From: Streptomyces sp. NBC_00286
GTDB taxonomy: Bacteria; Actinomycetota; Actinomycetes; Streptomycetales; Streptomycetaceae
Assembly: GCF_036173125.1 (NCBI RefSeq)
Contig: NZ_CP108054.1
Location: forward strand, 8,997,501-9,061,500
Reading direction: 5' to 3'
Length of the DNA: 64,000 nt
Below are positions 8,952-16,351 of this stretch, one piece after another (position 1 is the stretch's first letter; each line of letters begins with the position of its first letter). Below the pieces are notes generated by a model, which was not told the DNA's origin, made no database searches, and saw nothing but the letters and a program-made list of their open reading frames with translations. The translations under genes were made by a program, and so were the position numbers.

Positions 8952-10379
8952 TCAGAGTGGTGTGACGGGCACGAAGGAACTGTCCTGGCGGAACACTGCG
9001 GAGCCGTCCGCCGGGTCCACCCGCAACTGGAAGCCGTAATGGCGCAGGTAGTAGCCCGGGTAGTTGTACGACTCGAAGCGGACCGAGCCGCTCGCCGTGC
9101 CCGTACGGGCGATGTACGTGGCGTCCCTGGCGAAGGTCGACGAGCCGTCGTTCGCGTCGAAGCGCGCCCGGAAATCCCAGTGGCGCAGGTAGTTCCCGGC
9201 CGCGTTGCGGAAGGAGTAGCCGCCCGCGTCGGCGAGACCCGGCACGACCGTGAACGTGGCCGCCTGCCTCTCCGCCGCGCTGCTCGAGGAGCTCACCACG
9301 GGGAGGTTGAGCAGGGCGGACTGCTCCTGCCAGTGGCGGGTGGTGTAGTTGGCCGAGCGGAACGAGCGGGTGACGTTCACCGGCAGGTTCACCCCGCCGG
9401 AGACCGTCTCCTTGAGCACGGTGAAGTGACGTGCCGTGCCGGAGATCGACGGCAGCCTCTTCGGGGCGCTCCAGGTCGCGAAGGCGTCGTAGCTGTCGCT
9501 GTAGTAGTAGCTGCCGTCGCCGTAGCCGTCGAAGAAGATCCGCCACGCGCCGTTGTCGAGCTGGATCAGCGCGGCGCCCTCGCGGGTGCTGCCCCAGCCC
9601 GCCCAGTTGCCGGTCCGGCGGATGGTGTACGGGCCGTTGAGGGCGGTGGCGGTGGCGTACTCGATGTACTTCGTCGTCTCGTTCTTCGTGAACGCGTGGT
9701 AGGTGGAGCCGAGCTTCACGATGAACGTGTCGATGTGGTTGGCGCCGATTCCCGACAGGGCCACGGGTGAACTCCAGGCGGTGAGCGCGGAGTTGGTGGC
9801 CCTCAGCCGATACGGCGTGAAGATCCACTGGTCGTTGGCGGTCGAGCAGGACAGGATGATGTTCACGCTGCCGTCGCTGTCGACGAACCACTCGGGCGCC
9901 CAGGCGCGCGACAGGTTCGCGATGGGGACGGTGTAGTCGTACAGGAACGTCCAGTTGGCCCGGTCCGAGCTGCGGGCGAATCCGATGGTGGTGCTGGTGT
10001 CCTGCCAGGTGCGCGTGGTGTACGTGACGTAGTAGTAGCCGTTGGAGTGCCGGAAGATGCTGGCGTCCCGGATCCGGCCCGCCGGCGGGGTGTACGCGGA
10101 CGCCTTCACCAGCCGGAAGTCGGTGGCGTCGTCGGACTCGTAGACGTTGACCGTGGCATCGGTGCTGTTGAGGAACGGCATGATGGTGTAGCGGGTGGCG
10201 GAGCCGCGAGGTGGTGCGGAGGCCAGGGCCGAGCCGAGCGTTCCGGGCAGTGCGCCCAGGAGGGCAGCGGAAGCGGGGAGGGCGGCCATCGCCCGCAGTA
10301 CACCGCGGCGGGATGGCGTCAGGGAGCTCGGGGGCCTGGTGTCGTTCGGTACGGCGGCGGGTCTGTCCGGTGTGTTCAT
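8952..10379 (-). CDS. Secreted GH43 exo-arabinofuranosidase-like enzyme with CBM42
   Basis: A 475-aa exported protein. A twin-arginine signal (SRRGVLRA at about 24-31) and hydrophobic stretch end near residue 55. The GH43-type catalytic domain spans about 60-330, with RDASIF and AWAPEW blocks and FFDGYGDGSY late in the domain. A C-terminal AbfB/CBM42 beta-trefoil starts near 345 and has three arabinofuranose-binding repeats (SFRSANYTTRHW, SFRNAAGNYLRHWDF, RFESYNYPGYYLRHYGF). This layout and length match the exo-1,5-alpha-L-arabinofuranosidase type described from Streptomyces avermitilis, so release of arabinose from arabinan ends is the likely role. It is divergent from the GH127 gene across a 474-bp control region. 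Confidence 0.88.
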   Translation of the reverse strand: MNTPDRPAAVPNDTRPPSSLTPSRRGVLRAMAALPASAALLGALPGTLGSALASAPPRGSATRYTIMPFLNSTDATVNVYESDDATDFRLVKASAYTPPAGRIRDASIFRHSNGYYYVTYTTRTWQDTSTTIGFARSSDRANWTFLYDYTVPIANLSRAWAPEWFVDSDGSVNIILSCSTANDQWIFTPYRLRATNSALTAWSSPVALSGIGANHIDTFIVKLGSTYHAFTKNETTKYIEYATATALNGPYTIRRTGNWAGWGSTREGAALIQLDNGAWRIFFDGYGDGSYYYSDSYDAFATWSAPKRLPSISGTARHFTVLKETVSGGVNLPVNVTRSFRSANYTTRHWQEQSALLNLPVVSSSSSAAERQAATFTVVPGLADAGGYSFRNAAGNYLRHWDFRARFDANDGSSTFARDATYIARTGTASGSVRFESYNYPGYYLRHYGFQLRVDPADGSAVFRQDSSFVPVTPL

Positions 10380-10853
10380 GTGCGGCTCTCCTCGGTGCTT
10401 TCTTCTGCGGGTACGGCCCGTCCCATGGGCCCTACTTGTTGATCGGGGCCCCTGCGGAACGGCCGTACGCGGCGGTCAGTTCACAGACGCGCCCCGATCG
10501 CCGTGCCGTTACGCGGGACCAGGAAGCCGTCAGCGGACGGGAGTGGTCGCCCGACCGCGGAACGTTGCCGCATCATGCAGTCGAGCGCCCTGGACACACC
10601 GGCCAACGGCCGACATTTCGAACAGAGTTCGGCAAGCCGGTCAGAACGTAAGGTGCAGGTGGGGTCGCGTCAAGACTTCGTGAACGCTTGCGACTTCTGC
10701 TTCTGGTGATGCCATAGGGGTACTCGGTGTCAATCGTGACGTAACCATTGACGTGATCTCGCCCGCCTTTTACGGTCTGGTCGGTTATCCGAACCTTGAT
10801 CGATATATCGGACATCCCTCCTGACCAGAAGCTTGAGCAAGAAGAGGCCCCCC
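10380..10853. promoter_or_regulatory. Divergent control region between GH43-CBM42 and GH127
   Basis: This 474-bp gap has no supported gene. It contains the candidate operator at 10607-10626, a CGAAC-AGA-GTTCG inverted repeat (10619-10631) that overlaps it, and a 10-bp palindrome cgatatatcg (10801-10810) about 44 nt before the GH127 start. TTGACG occurs at 10749 and is a possible -35 element. Confidence 0.45.
10607..10626. promoter_or_regulatory. Candidate arabinan-regulon operator 3
   Basis: Read on the minus strand, the site is CTGTTCG-AAATGT-CGGCCGT. It shares TGTTCG-NNATGT-CG with the GH62 operator at 3584. One half-site is good and the other degenerate. Confidence 0.4.
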
Positions 10854-13694
10854 ATGGCGTCATCCCCCTCCAGACGATCCCTTTTCCGCGCCGCCGCCCT
10901 GGTCGCCGCGACCCCGGTGATCTCCGCGATCCCCATCGGCCGCGCCGCCGCCGCGAATGGTGCCTCCGCGGCGGCGGTCGCCGTCGCGGCCGGGCTGCCG
11001 GTGCCGTCCGCCTGGGCGGTGCGGCCGTTCGAGCTGGAGGACGTGAAGCTCGGGCAGGGCATCTTCGCCGGCAAGCGCCAGCTGATGCTCGACCACGGCC
11101 GCGGCTACGACGTGAACCGGCTGCTCCAGGTCTACCGCGCCAACGCCGGGCTCTCCACGGGCGGCGCGGTCGCACCCGGTGGCTGGGAGGGACTGGACGG
11201 CGAGGCCAACGGCAACCTCCGCGGCCACTACACCGGCCACTTCCTGACCATGCTGTCGCAGGCGTACGCGTCCACCGGCGATCAGGCGTACGCCGACAAG
11301 ATCCGCACCATGATCGGCGCGCTGACCGAGGTGCGCACGGCACTGCGCAACGACCCGAAGATGCTCGCCGTCACCGGGAAGTGGGGCGGCGCGCACGAGA
11401 ACGTGCGCGGCTCGTACCAGTACGTCGACCTCCCGGCCGCCGTGCTCGGCGGTGCCGCGGCGATCACCCTGTCGGTCTGGGTGAAGCCCACGCACAACGC
11501 CAACTGGCAGCGGATCTTCGACTTCGGCAACAACACCACCCGGTACATGTACCTGGCCGCCCGCAACGCCAGCGGAGTACCGCGCTTCGCCATCACCACC
11601 AGCGGGCCGGGCGGCGAACAGGGCCTCAACGGCACCGCCGCACTGCCGCTGAACCAGTGGAGCCACCTGGCGGTGACCATCTCCGGCAACACCGGCACGC
11701 TCTACGTCAACGGCGCACGCGTCGCCCAGAACACCTCGATGACCCTCAACCCGGCCACCCTGGGAACCCTGACGAACAACTGGCTGGGCCGCTCCAACTT
11801 CTCCACCGACCCCGTGTTCGCGGGCGCCTTCGACGAGTTCAACGTCTACTCCCGGGCCCTGGCCGCCGCCGACATCACCTCGCTGCAGACCAACGAGGCC
11901 AAGACGTCCTCCGCGGGGCTCGGCAACCTCGCGTCGTACTACTTCTCGGCCACCACCGGCGGCACCTTCGCGGACGCCTCAGGGCGCAACCTCACCGCCA
12001 CCCTGCGCCGCACCTGGGGCCGGCCGAGCCATCCCGGGTTCCTCGCCGCGTACCCGGAGACGCAGTTCATCCAGCTGGAGTCGATGACCAGCGGTGACTA
12101 CACCAAGGTCTGGGCGCCCTACTACACCGCGCACAAGATCCTCAAGGGACTGCTCGACGCGTACCTCGCCACCGACGACGACCGCGCGCTCGACCTCGCT
12201 TCCGGCATGTGCGACTGGATGTACTCCCGGCTGTCCAAGCTGCCCGACGCCACCCTCCAGCGCATGTGGGGCATCTTCTCCAGCGGCGAGTTCGGCGGCA
12301 TCGTCGAGACGATCGTCGACCTGCACTCGATCACCGGCAAGGCCGAACACCTCGCGCTGGCCAAGCTGTTCGACCTCGACAAGCTCATCGACGCCTGCGC
12401 CGCGAACACGGACATCCTCAACGGCCTGCACGCCAACCAGCACATCCCGATCTTCACCGGCTACGTGCGGCTGTACGACGCGACGGGCGAGACCCGCTAC
12501 CTCACCGCCGCCAAGAACTTCTGGGGCATGGTCATCCCGCACCGCATCTTCGGCATCGGCGGGACGAGCACGGGCGAGTTCTGGAAGGCCCGAGGCGTCA
12601 TCGCGGGCACGATCAGCGACACCAGCGCCGAGACCTGCTGCGCGTACAACCTGCTCAAGCTGAGCCGGATGCTGTTCTTCCACGACCAGGACCCGAAGTA
12701 CATGGACTACTACGAGCGGGGCCTGTACAACCAGGTCCTCGGCTCCAAGCAGGACAAGGCCGACGCGGAGAAGCCGCTGGTCACGTACTTCATCGGCCTC
12801 ACCCCCGGGCACGTACGCGACTACACGCCCAAGCAGGGCACGACCTGCTGCGAGGGCACCGGCATGGAGAGCGCCACCAAGTACCAGGATTCGGTGTACT
12901 TCACGAAGGCCGACAACTCCGCCCTGTACGTCAACCTGTACAGCCCCTCCACCCTGACCTGGTCCGCGAAGGGCGTCACCGTCACACAGGCCACGGACTA
13001 CCCGAGGGAGCAGGGCTCCACGCTCACCATCACCGGCGGCAGCGCGACCTTCGACCTGAAGCTGCGGGTGCCGTCCTGGGCGACCGGCGGCTTCCGGGTG
13101 ACCGTCAACGGCAGCGCGGTCAGCGGAACTCCCAGCCCCGGCAGCTACTTCACGATCTCCCGGGCCTGGCGCAGCGGCGACACCGTCCGCGTCACCATCC
13201 CGTTCCGGCTGCGGGTCGAGAAGGCGCTCGACGACCCGACCCTGCAGACCCTGTTCTACGGCCCGGTCAACCTGGTGGGCCGCAACTCCAGCACCAGCCA
13301 CCTCCAGGTCGGGCTCTACAAGAACGCCGCCCTCTCCGGCGACCTGCTGCCCTCACTGGCACCGGTGTCCGGCAAGCCGCTCCACTACACGCTGAACGGC
13401 ACCGAGTTCGCCCCCTTCTACGAGGGCACCGAGGACCGGACGCACGCCTATGTCCGCCGGGCCGAGCCCAAGGTCGTGTTCGGGAACACGGACTCCGGGG
13501 TCGCCAACCCGGCGAAGTCCGACGGGACGACGTTGCTCGACGAGATCTGGGCGGGGGCGCCGTTCGCCAACAAGGCCGCCCTGGTGACGCGGGTGCGGTC
13601 GACGGTGGACGCGTGGGTGTCCGCGGGTCGGCTCACCCAGGCCAACGGTCAGCAGGTGGTCGCCACGGCGCAGAACGCTACGTACGTGCCCTGA
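10854..13694 (+). CDS. Secreted GH127 beta-L-arabinofuranosidase with inserted LamG domain
   Basis: Exported enzyme of 946 aa. The ATG at 10854 is preferred over a TTG at 10833 because AGAAGAGG lies 6 nt upstream and a twin-arginine signal (SRRSLFRAAAL) follows at once. The GH127 (alpha/alpha)6 domain starts near residue 60 (FELEDVKLGQG), is interrupted at about 185-385 by a concanavalin-like LamG domain (TLSVWVKP, FAGAFDEFNVYSRAL), and resumes at FIQLES. Putative zinc/catalytic residues are visible: Glu593 and Cys595 (ETCC) and Cys665-Cys666 (TTCCEG). GH127 enzymes remove beta-linked L-arabinofuranose, so this complements the alpha-specific enzymes nearby. The last codons are duplicated just past the stop. 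Confidence 0.92.
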   Translation: MASSPSRRSLFRAAALVAATPVISAIPIGRAAAANGASAAAVAVAAGLPVPSAWAVRPFELEDVKLGQGIFAGKRQLMLDHGRGYDVNRLLQVYRANAGLSTGGAVAPGGWEGLDGEANGNLRGHYTGHFLTMLSQAYASTGDQAYADKIRTMIGALTEVRTALRNDPKMLAVTGKWGGAHENVRGSYQYVDLPAAVLGGAAAITLSVWVKPTHNANWQRIFDFGNNTTRYMYLAARNASGVPRFAITTSGPGGEQGLNGTAALPLNQWSHLAVTISGNTGTLYVNGARVAQNTSMTLNPATLGTLTNNWLGRSNFSTDPVFAGAFDEFNVYSRALAAADITSLQTNEAKTSSAGLGNLASYYFSATTGGTFADASGRNLTATLRRTWGRPSHPGFLAAYPETQFIQLESMTSGDYTKVWAPYYTAHKILKGLLDAYLATDDDRALDLASGMCDWMYSRLSKLPDATLQRMWGIFSSGEFGGIVETIVDLHSITGKAEHLALAKLFDLDKLIDACAANTDILNGLHANQHIPIFTGYVRLYDATGETRYLTAAKNFWGMVIPHRIFGIGGTSTGEFWKARGVIAGTISDTSAETCCAYNLLKLSRMLFFHDQDPKYMDYYERGLYNQVLGSKQDKADAEKPLVTYFIGLTPGHVRDYTPKQGTTCCEGTGMESATKYQDSVYFTKADNSALYVNLYSPSTLTWSAKGVTVTQATDYPREQGSTLTITGGSATFDLKLRVPSWATGGFRVTVNGSAVSGTPSPGSYFTISRAWRSGDTVRVTIPFRLRVEKALDDPTLQTLFYGPVNLVGRNSSTSHLQVGLYKNAALSGDLLPSLAPVSGKPLHYTLNGTEFAPFYEGTEDRTHAYVRRAEPKVVFGNTDSGVANPAKSDGTTLLDEIWAGAPFANKAALVTRVRSTVDAWVSAGRLTQANGQQVVATAQNATYVP

Positions 13695-13714
13695 CCGCCA
13701 CGTACGTGCCCTGA
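13680..13714 (+). repeat. Duplicated terminal codons of the GH127 gene
   Basis: The sequence acgtacgtgccctga, which encodes the last residues TYVP and the stop, recurs 20 nt later. It is a short direct repeat with the second copy outside the gene. Confidence 0.85.
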
Positions 13715-13742
13715 CGCCTCCTCTTGGGGCGGGCAACTGCCG

Positions 13743-13775
13743 GGGAGGTCACCGGTGTTGACACGGTGACCTCCC
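13743..13775. terminator. Bidirectional terminator between GH127 and mscS genes
   Basis: A 12-bp perfect stem (13743-13754 against 13764-13775) with a 9-nt loop lies in the 88-bp gap between convergent genes, placed to stop transcription from both sides. Confidence 0.8.
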
Positions 13776-13782
13776 GCTCGGC

Positions 13783-14886
13783 TCATGCCTTCTGCGTGTC
13801 TACGGAGATGGTGGTGACGCCGTCCCACTGCGGCGGAATGGCCCCGCTGCCGTTCGGGCCGCCGTTCTGCAGCGCGATCGTCCGCGCGGGGGAGGGGATC
13901 CTGATGCCCTCGACCCGGTAGCGCGTGTGCAGCCGCTTGATGAACTCGTGCTTGATCCGGTACTGGTCGCTGAACTCGCCGACCCCCAGGATGACCGTGA
14001 AACTGATCCGCGAATCCCCGAACGTGTGGAAGCGGATGGCGGGTTCGTGCTCGGGCATGGCGCCCTCGACCTCCGTCATCACCTCCATCACGACCTCGGA
14101 GGTCACCCGCTCGACCTGCTCCAGGTCACTGTCGTAGCCGACCCCGACCTGGACGGTGAGCGTCATCTCCTGTTCGGGACGGCTGTAGTTGGTCATGTTT
14201 GTGCTGGACAGCTGGGCGTTGGGGATGATCACGAGGTTGTTGGAGAGATTACGTACGACGGTGTTGCGCCAGTTGATGTCGACGACGTAGCCCTCCTCAC
14301 CGCTAGTCAGTCTGATGTAGTCGCCGGGCTGGATCGTCTTCGAGGCGAGGATGTGGATGCCCGCGAAGAGGTTCGCGAGGGTGTCCTGGAGAGCGAGGGC
14401 GACCGCCAGACCGCCGACGCCGAGGGCGGTGAGCAGCGGGGCGATGGAGATGCCCAGGGTCTGCAGGACGATCAGGATGCCGATCGCCAGCACCACGACA
14501 CGGGTGATGTTGACGAAGATCGTGGCCGATCCGGCGACGCCCTGCCGTGACTGGGTCACGGCCCGCACCAGGCCCGTGACGATACGCGCCGCCGTGATGG
14601 TGGAGGCGAGGATGAGGAGAACCGTCAGGACCTGGTTGACGTTGTGATTGACCTGCTTCGTCAGAGGCAGGGCCGCCGCTGCGGCGGCCACACCGCCGGC
14701 CAGCGCCGCGAGGGGCACCAGCGCGCGCAGCGAGTCGACGATGACGTCGTCACCGTTCCATCGCGTGCGGTCCGCGTGCTTGCGCAGCCAGCGCAGCAGC
14801 ATCCGCAGCCCGACGCCCGCCGCAAGCCCGACGGCCACCCAGACGCCGGCGATGATCATGTCGTGTGCGGTGAGATCGCGGTTCAC
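13783..14886 (-). CDS. MscS-family mechanosensitive channel
   Basis: Small-conductance mechanosensitive channel protein of about 367 aa in the cytoplasmic membrane, expected to vent solutes on hypo-osmotic shock. Three to four N-terminal hydrophobic segments are followed by the pore-lining helix (LTALGVGGLAVALALQDTL) and the beta-domain (IQPGDYIRLTSGEEGYVVDI, then NNLVIIPNAQL), then an alpha/beta C-terminal domain. I prefer the GTG at 14886 because GGGAGG sits 6 nt upstream; a TTG at 14889 is the alternative. It appears monocistronic and is convergent with the GH127 gene. Confidence 0.92.
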   Translation of the reverse strand: MNRDLTAHDMIIAGVWVAVGLAAGVGLRMLLRWLRKHADRTRWNGDDVIVDSLRALVPLAALAGGVAAAAAALPLTKQVNHNVNQVLTVLLILASTITAARIVTGLVRAVTQSRQGVAGSATIFVNITRVVVLAIGILIVLQTLGISIAPLLTALGVGGLAVALALQDTLANLFAGIHILASKTIQPGDYIRLTSGEEGYVVDINWRNTVVRNLSNNLVIIPNAQLSSTNMTNYSRPEQEMTLTVQVGVGYDSDLEQVERVTSEVVMEVMTEVEGAMPEHEPAIRFHTFGDSRISFTVILGVGEFSDQYRIKHEFIKRLHTRYRVEGIRIPSPARTIALQNGGPNGSGAIPPQWDGVTTISVDTQKA

Positions 14887-15222
14887 CAACTGCCTCCCGT
14901 CGTTCTGGGAAGGGGGCGTACGCCCGGTATGTGATGTCTCGTCACTTCGTCACCTGCTGCTCGATTCCTGGATGTGCGCTCCCGCCGGGACGTCTGTGCG
15001 AAATCCGGCGGGCTCGCTCATCCTGCCGTATCCGCGCGTATGCCTCGCCCCTGGGCCGTTCTGATTCCGGCCATCGTCGTAGGCGCGTCGGCTGTCCGGA
15101 CGCCCGGCGTGTCTGGGGGAGGGCTTGCATGGAGTGATCACCGGCGGCTCAAGGGGCTGGGACTCGCCCTCGCCTTCGTGGCGCCCAAGTTGGCCTGGAT
15201 GCGCCGCCTTTGGGGCCCCGCC
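14887..15222. other. Intergenic gap without recognised features
   Basis: The 336 bases between the mscS start and the flippase-like gene end contain only short, poorly supported frames. I see no strong hairpin or promoter beyond what must drive mscS. Confidence 0.5.
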
Positions 15223-16185
15223 TCAGATCATCTTCAGGCGCACCAGCGCGCCCAGCGTCAAGGCCCCCGGCAGCAGCGGCAGCCACACCGTGATGATGCG
15301 GTAGGCGAGTACGACCGCCGTCGCCACCGCGGCCGGGCCGCCCGCTGCCACCAGCGCGACGATGAGCGCGGCCTCGACCGAGCCGATACCGCCCGGCGTG
15401 GGGATGAGGGCGACGGCGACAGTCGCCGCCAGATACGCGACCACGATGTGCAGCGGAGACACCGGCAGCCCCAGCGCAAGGCTCACCGCGACGAGTCCGG
15501 CCGCCTGAAGGATGGGGAAGGAGAACGAGCCGCCCCACAGCGCGAGTGCGCGCGCCGGCCGGGTGTGCACGGAGCGCGCCTCACCCAGCGCGGTCCGCAG
15601 GAAGGTGGACAGGGCGGTACGCAGCCGTCGTACGAGCAGCAGGACCGCTAGCGCTACGCACGCCGCGGCACCGGCGGCGATCAGCAGCGGACCGACCGCC
15701 GCGTCCGGGATGAGCTTGTCGGGGCGCAGTGCGTCGGGGAAGGCGATCAGCAGGGCCAGCAGCAGGCCGGTCCGGGCGATGGCCTCCGCGAGTAGATAGA
15801 GCGCGAGGGCGGCCGAGGAGCGGGTCAGTGGAACCCCGCAGACCGCCATGAAACGGAGGTTGACGGCGCTCGCGCCGAGTCCGGTCGGCAGCAGATGGTT
15901 GGCGGCGCCCGCCGCGAACTGCGTGGCGAGCAACCGGCACTTGGGCAGCCGCTCGACCAGGGCGCCCTGCCGGGTGACGGCCGCCGCGACCCAGGTCAGG
16001 CAGGTCGCCGCCCCCGCCGCCAGCAGCCAGGGCCACTTGGCCGTCGCCAGGTGGTGGAAGCCGTCCACGAGCACGGACCAGTGGCGCACCGCGACCACGG
16101 CCACGAGGGCGAGCGGAAGCAGGCACAGGATCTGGCGGACCGGTATGCGTCTGCGCAGGGTGCGGGGAAGTCGTACGTCCGTCAC
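15223..16185 (-). CDS. Flippase-like integral membrane protein (UPF0104/LPG synthase TM family)
   Basis: Membrane protein of 320 aa with about eight hydrophobic segments. The composition and the conserved Gly/Pro blocks (NHLLPTGLGASAVNLR and LIPTPGGIGSVEAALI) place it in the lysylphosphatidylglycerol-synthase transmembrane/UPF0104 family, which includes lipid flippase-like proteins often linked to glycosyl-lipid metabolism. There is no catalytic C-terminal aminoacyl-transfer domain, so it is not a full MprF. It stands alone, divergent from the ABC exporter. The substrate is unknown. Confidence 0.82.
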   Translation of the reverse strand: MTDVRLPRTLRRRIPVRQILCLLPLALVAVVAVRHWSVLVDGFHHLATAKWPWLLAAGAATCLTWVAAAVTRQGALVERLPKCRLLATQFAAGAANHLLPTGLGASAVNLRFMAVCGVPLTRSSAALALYLLAEAIARTGLLLALLIAFPDALRPDKLIPDAAVGPLLIAAGAAACVALAVLLLVRRLRTALSTFLRTALGEARSVHTRPARALALWGGSFSFPILQAAGLVAVSLALGLPVSPLHIVVAYLAATVAVALIPTPGGIGSVEAALIVALVAAGGPAAVATAVVLAYRIITVWLPLLPGALTLGALVRLKMI

Positions 16186-16313
16186 ACCGGGAAAGGCTTT
16201 CCGCGCCGTGCCAACGGGGGGTTGCGTGCACGGGGACGGCGGCTTACGCGCCGCGCACGTTTCCTGGGATCAGGCGTCACGGCCTTGGATCACGCGTAGT
16301 ATCGGTCAGCCGC

Positions 16314-16344
16314 TTGACCTCAAGGTTGATTGAGGTTCTAGCGT
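16314..16344 (+). promoter_or_regulatory. MerR-type promoter with long spacer for the ABC exporter
   Basis: TTGACC (16314-16319) and TAGCGT (16339-16344) are 19 nt apart, the over-long spacing that MerR activators correct. A perfect palindrome, ACCTCAA-GGTTGA-TTGAGGT (16317-16336), fills the spacer. The -10 lies only 7 nt before the ATG at 16352, so the transcript should be leaderless. No merR gene is adjacent. Confidence 0.7.
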
Positions 16345-16351
16345 CGTTCCC

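Noticed and set aside
8153..8960. tRNA attachment site next to the integrase relic
   Set aside because: No cloverleaf or TTCRANYC-like T-arm is visible; the only strong hairpin is the 8764-8796 terminator.
11979..13301. Long minus-strand frame inside the GH127 gene
   Set aside because: Shadow of third-position GC bias; composition is Gly/Ala/Val/Arg-rich without motifs.
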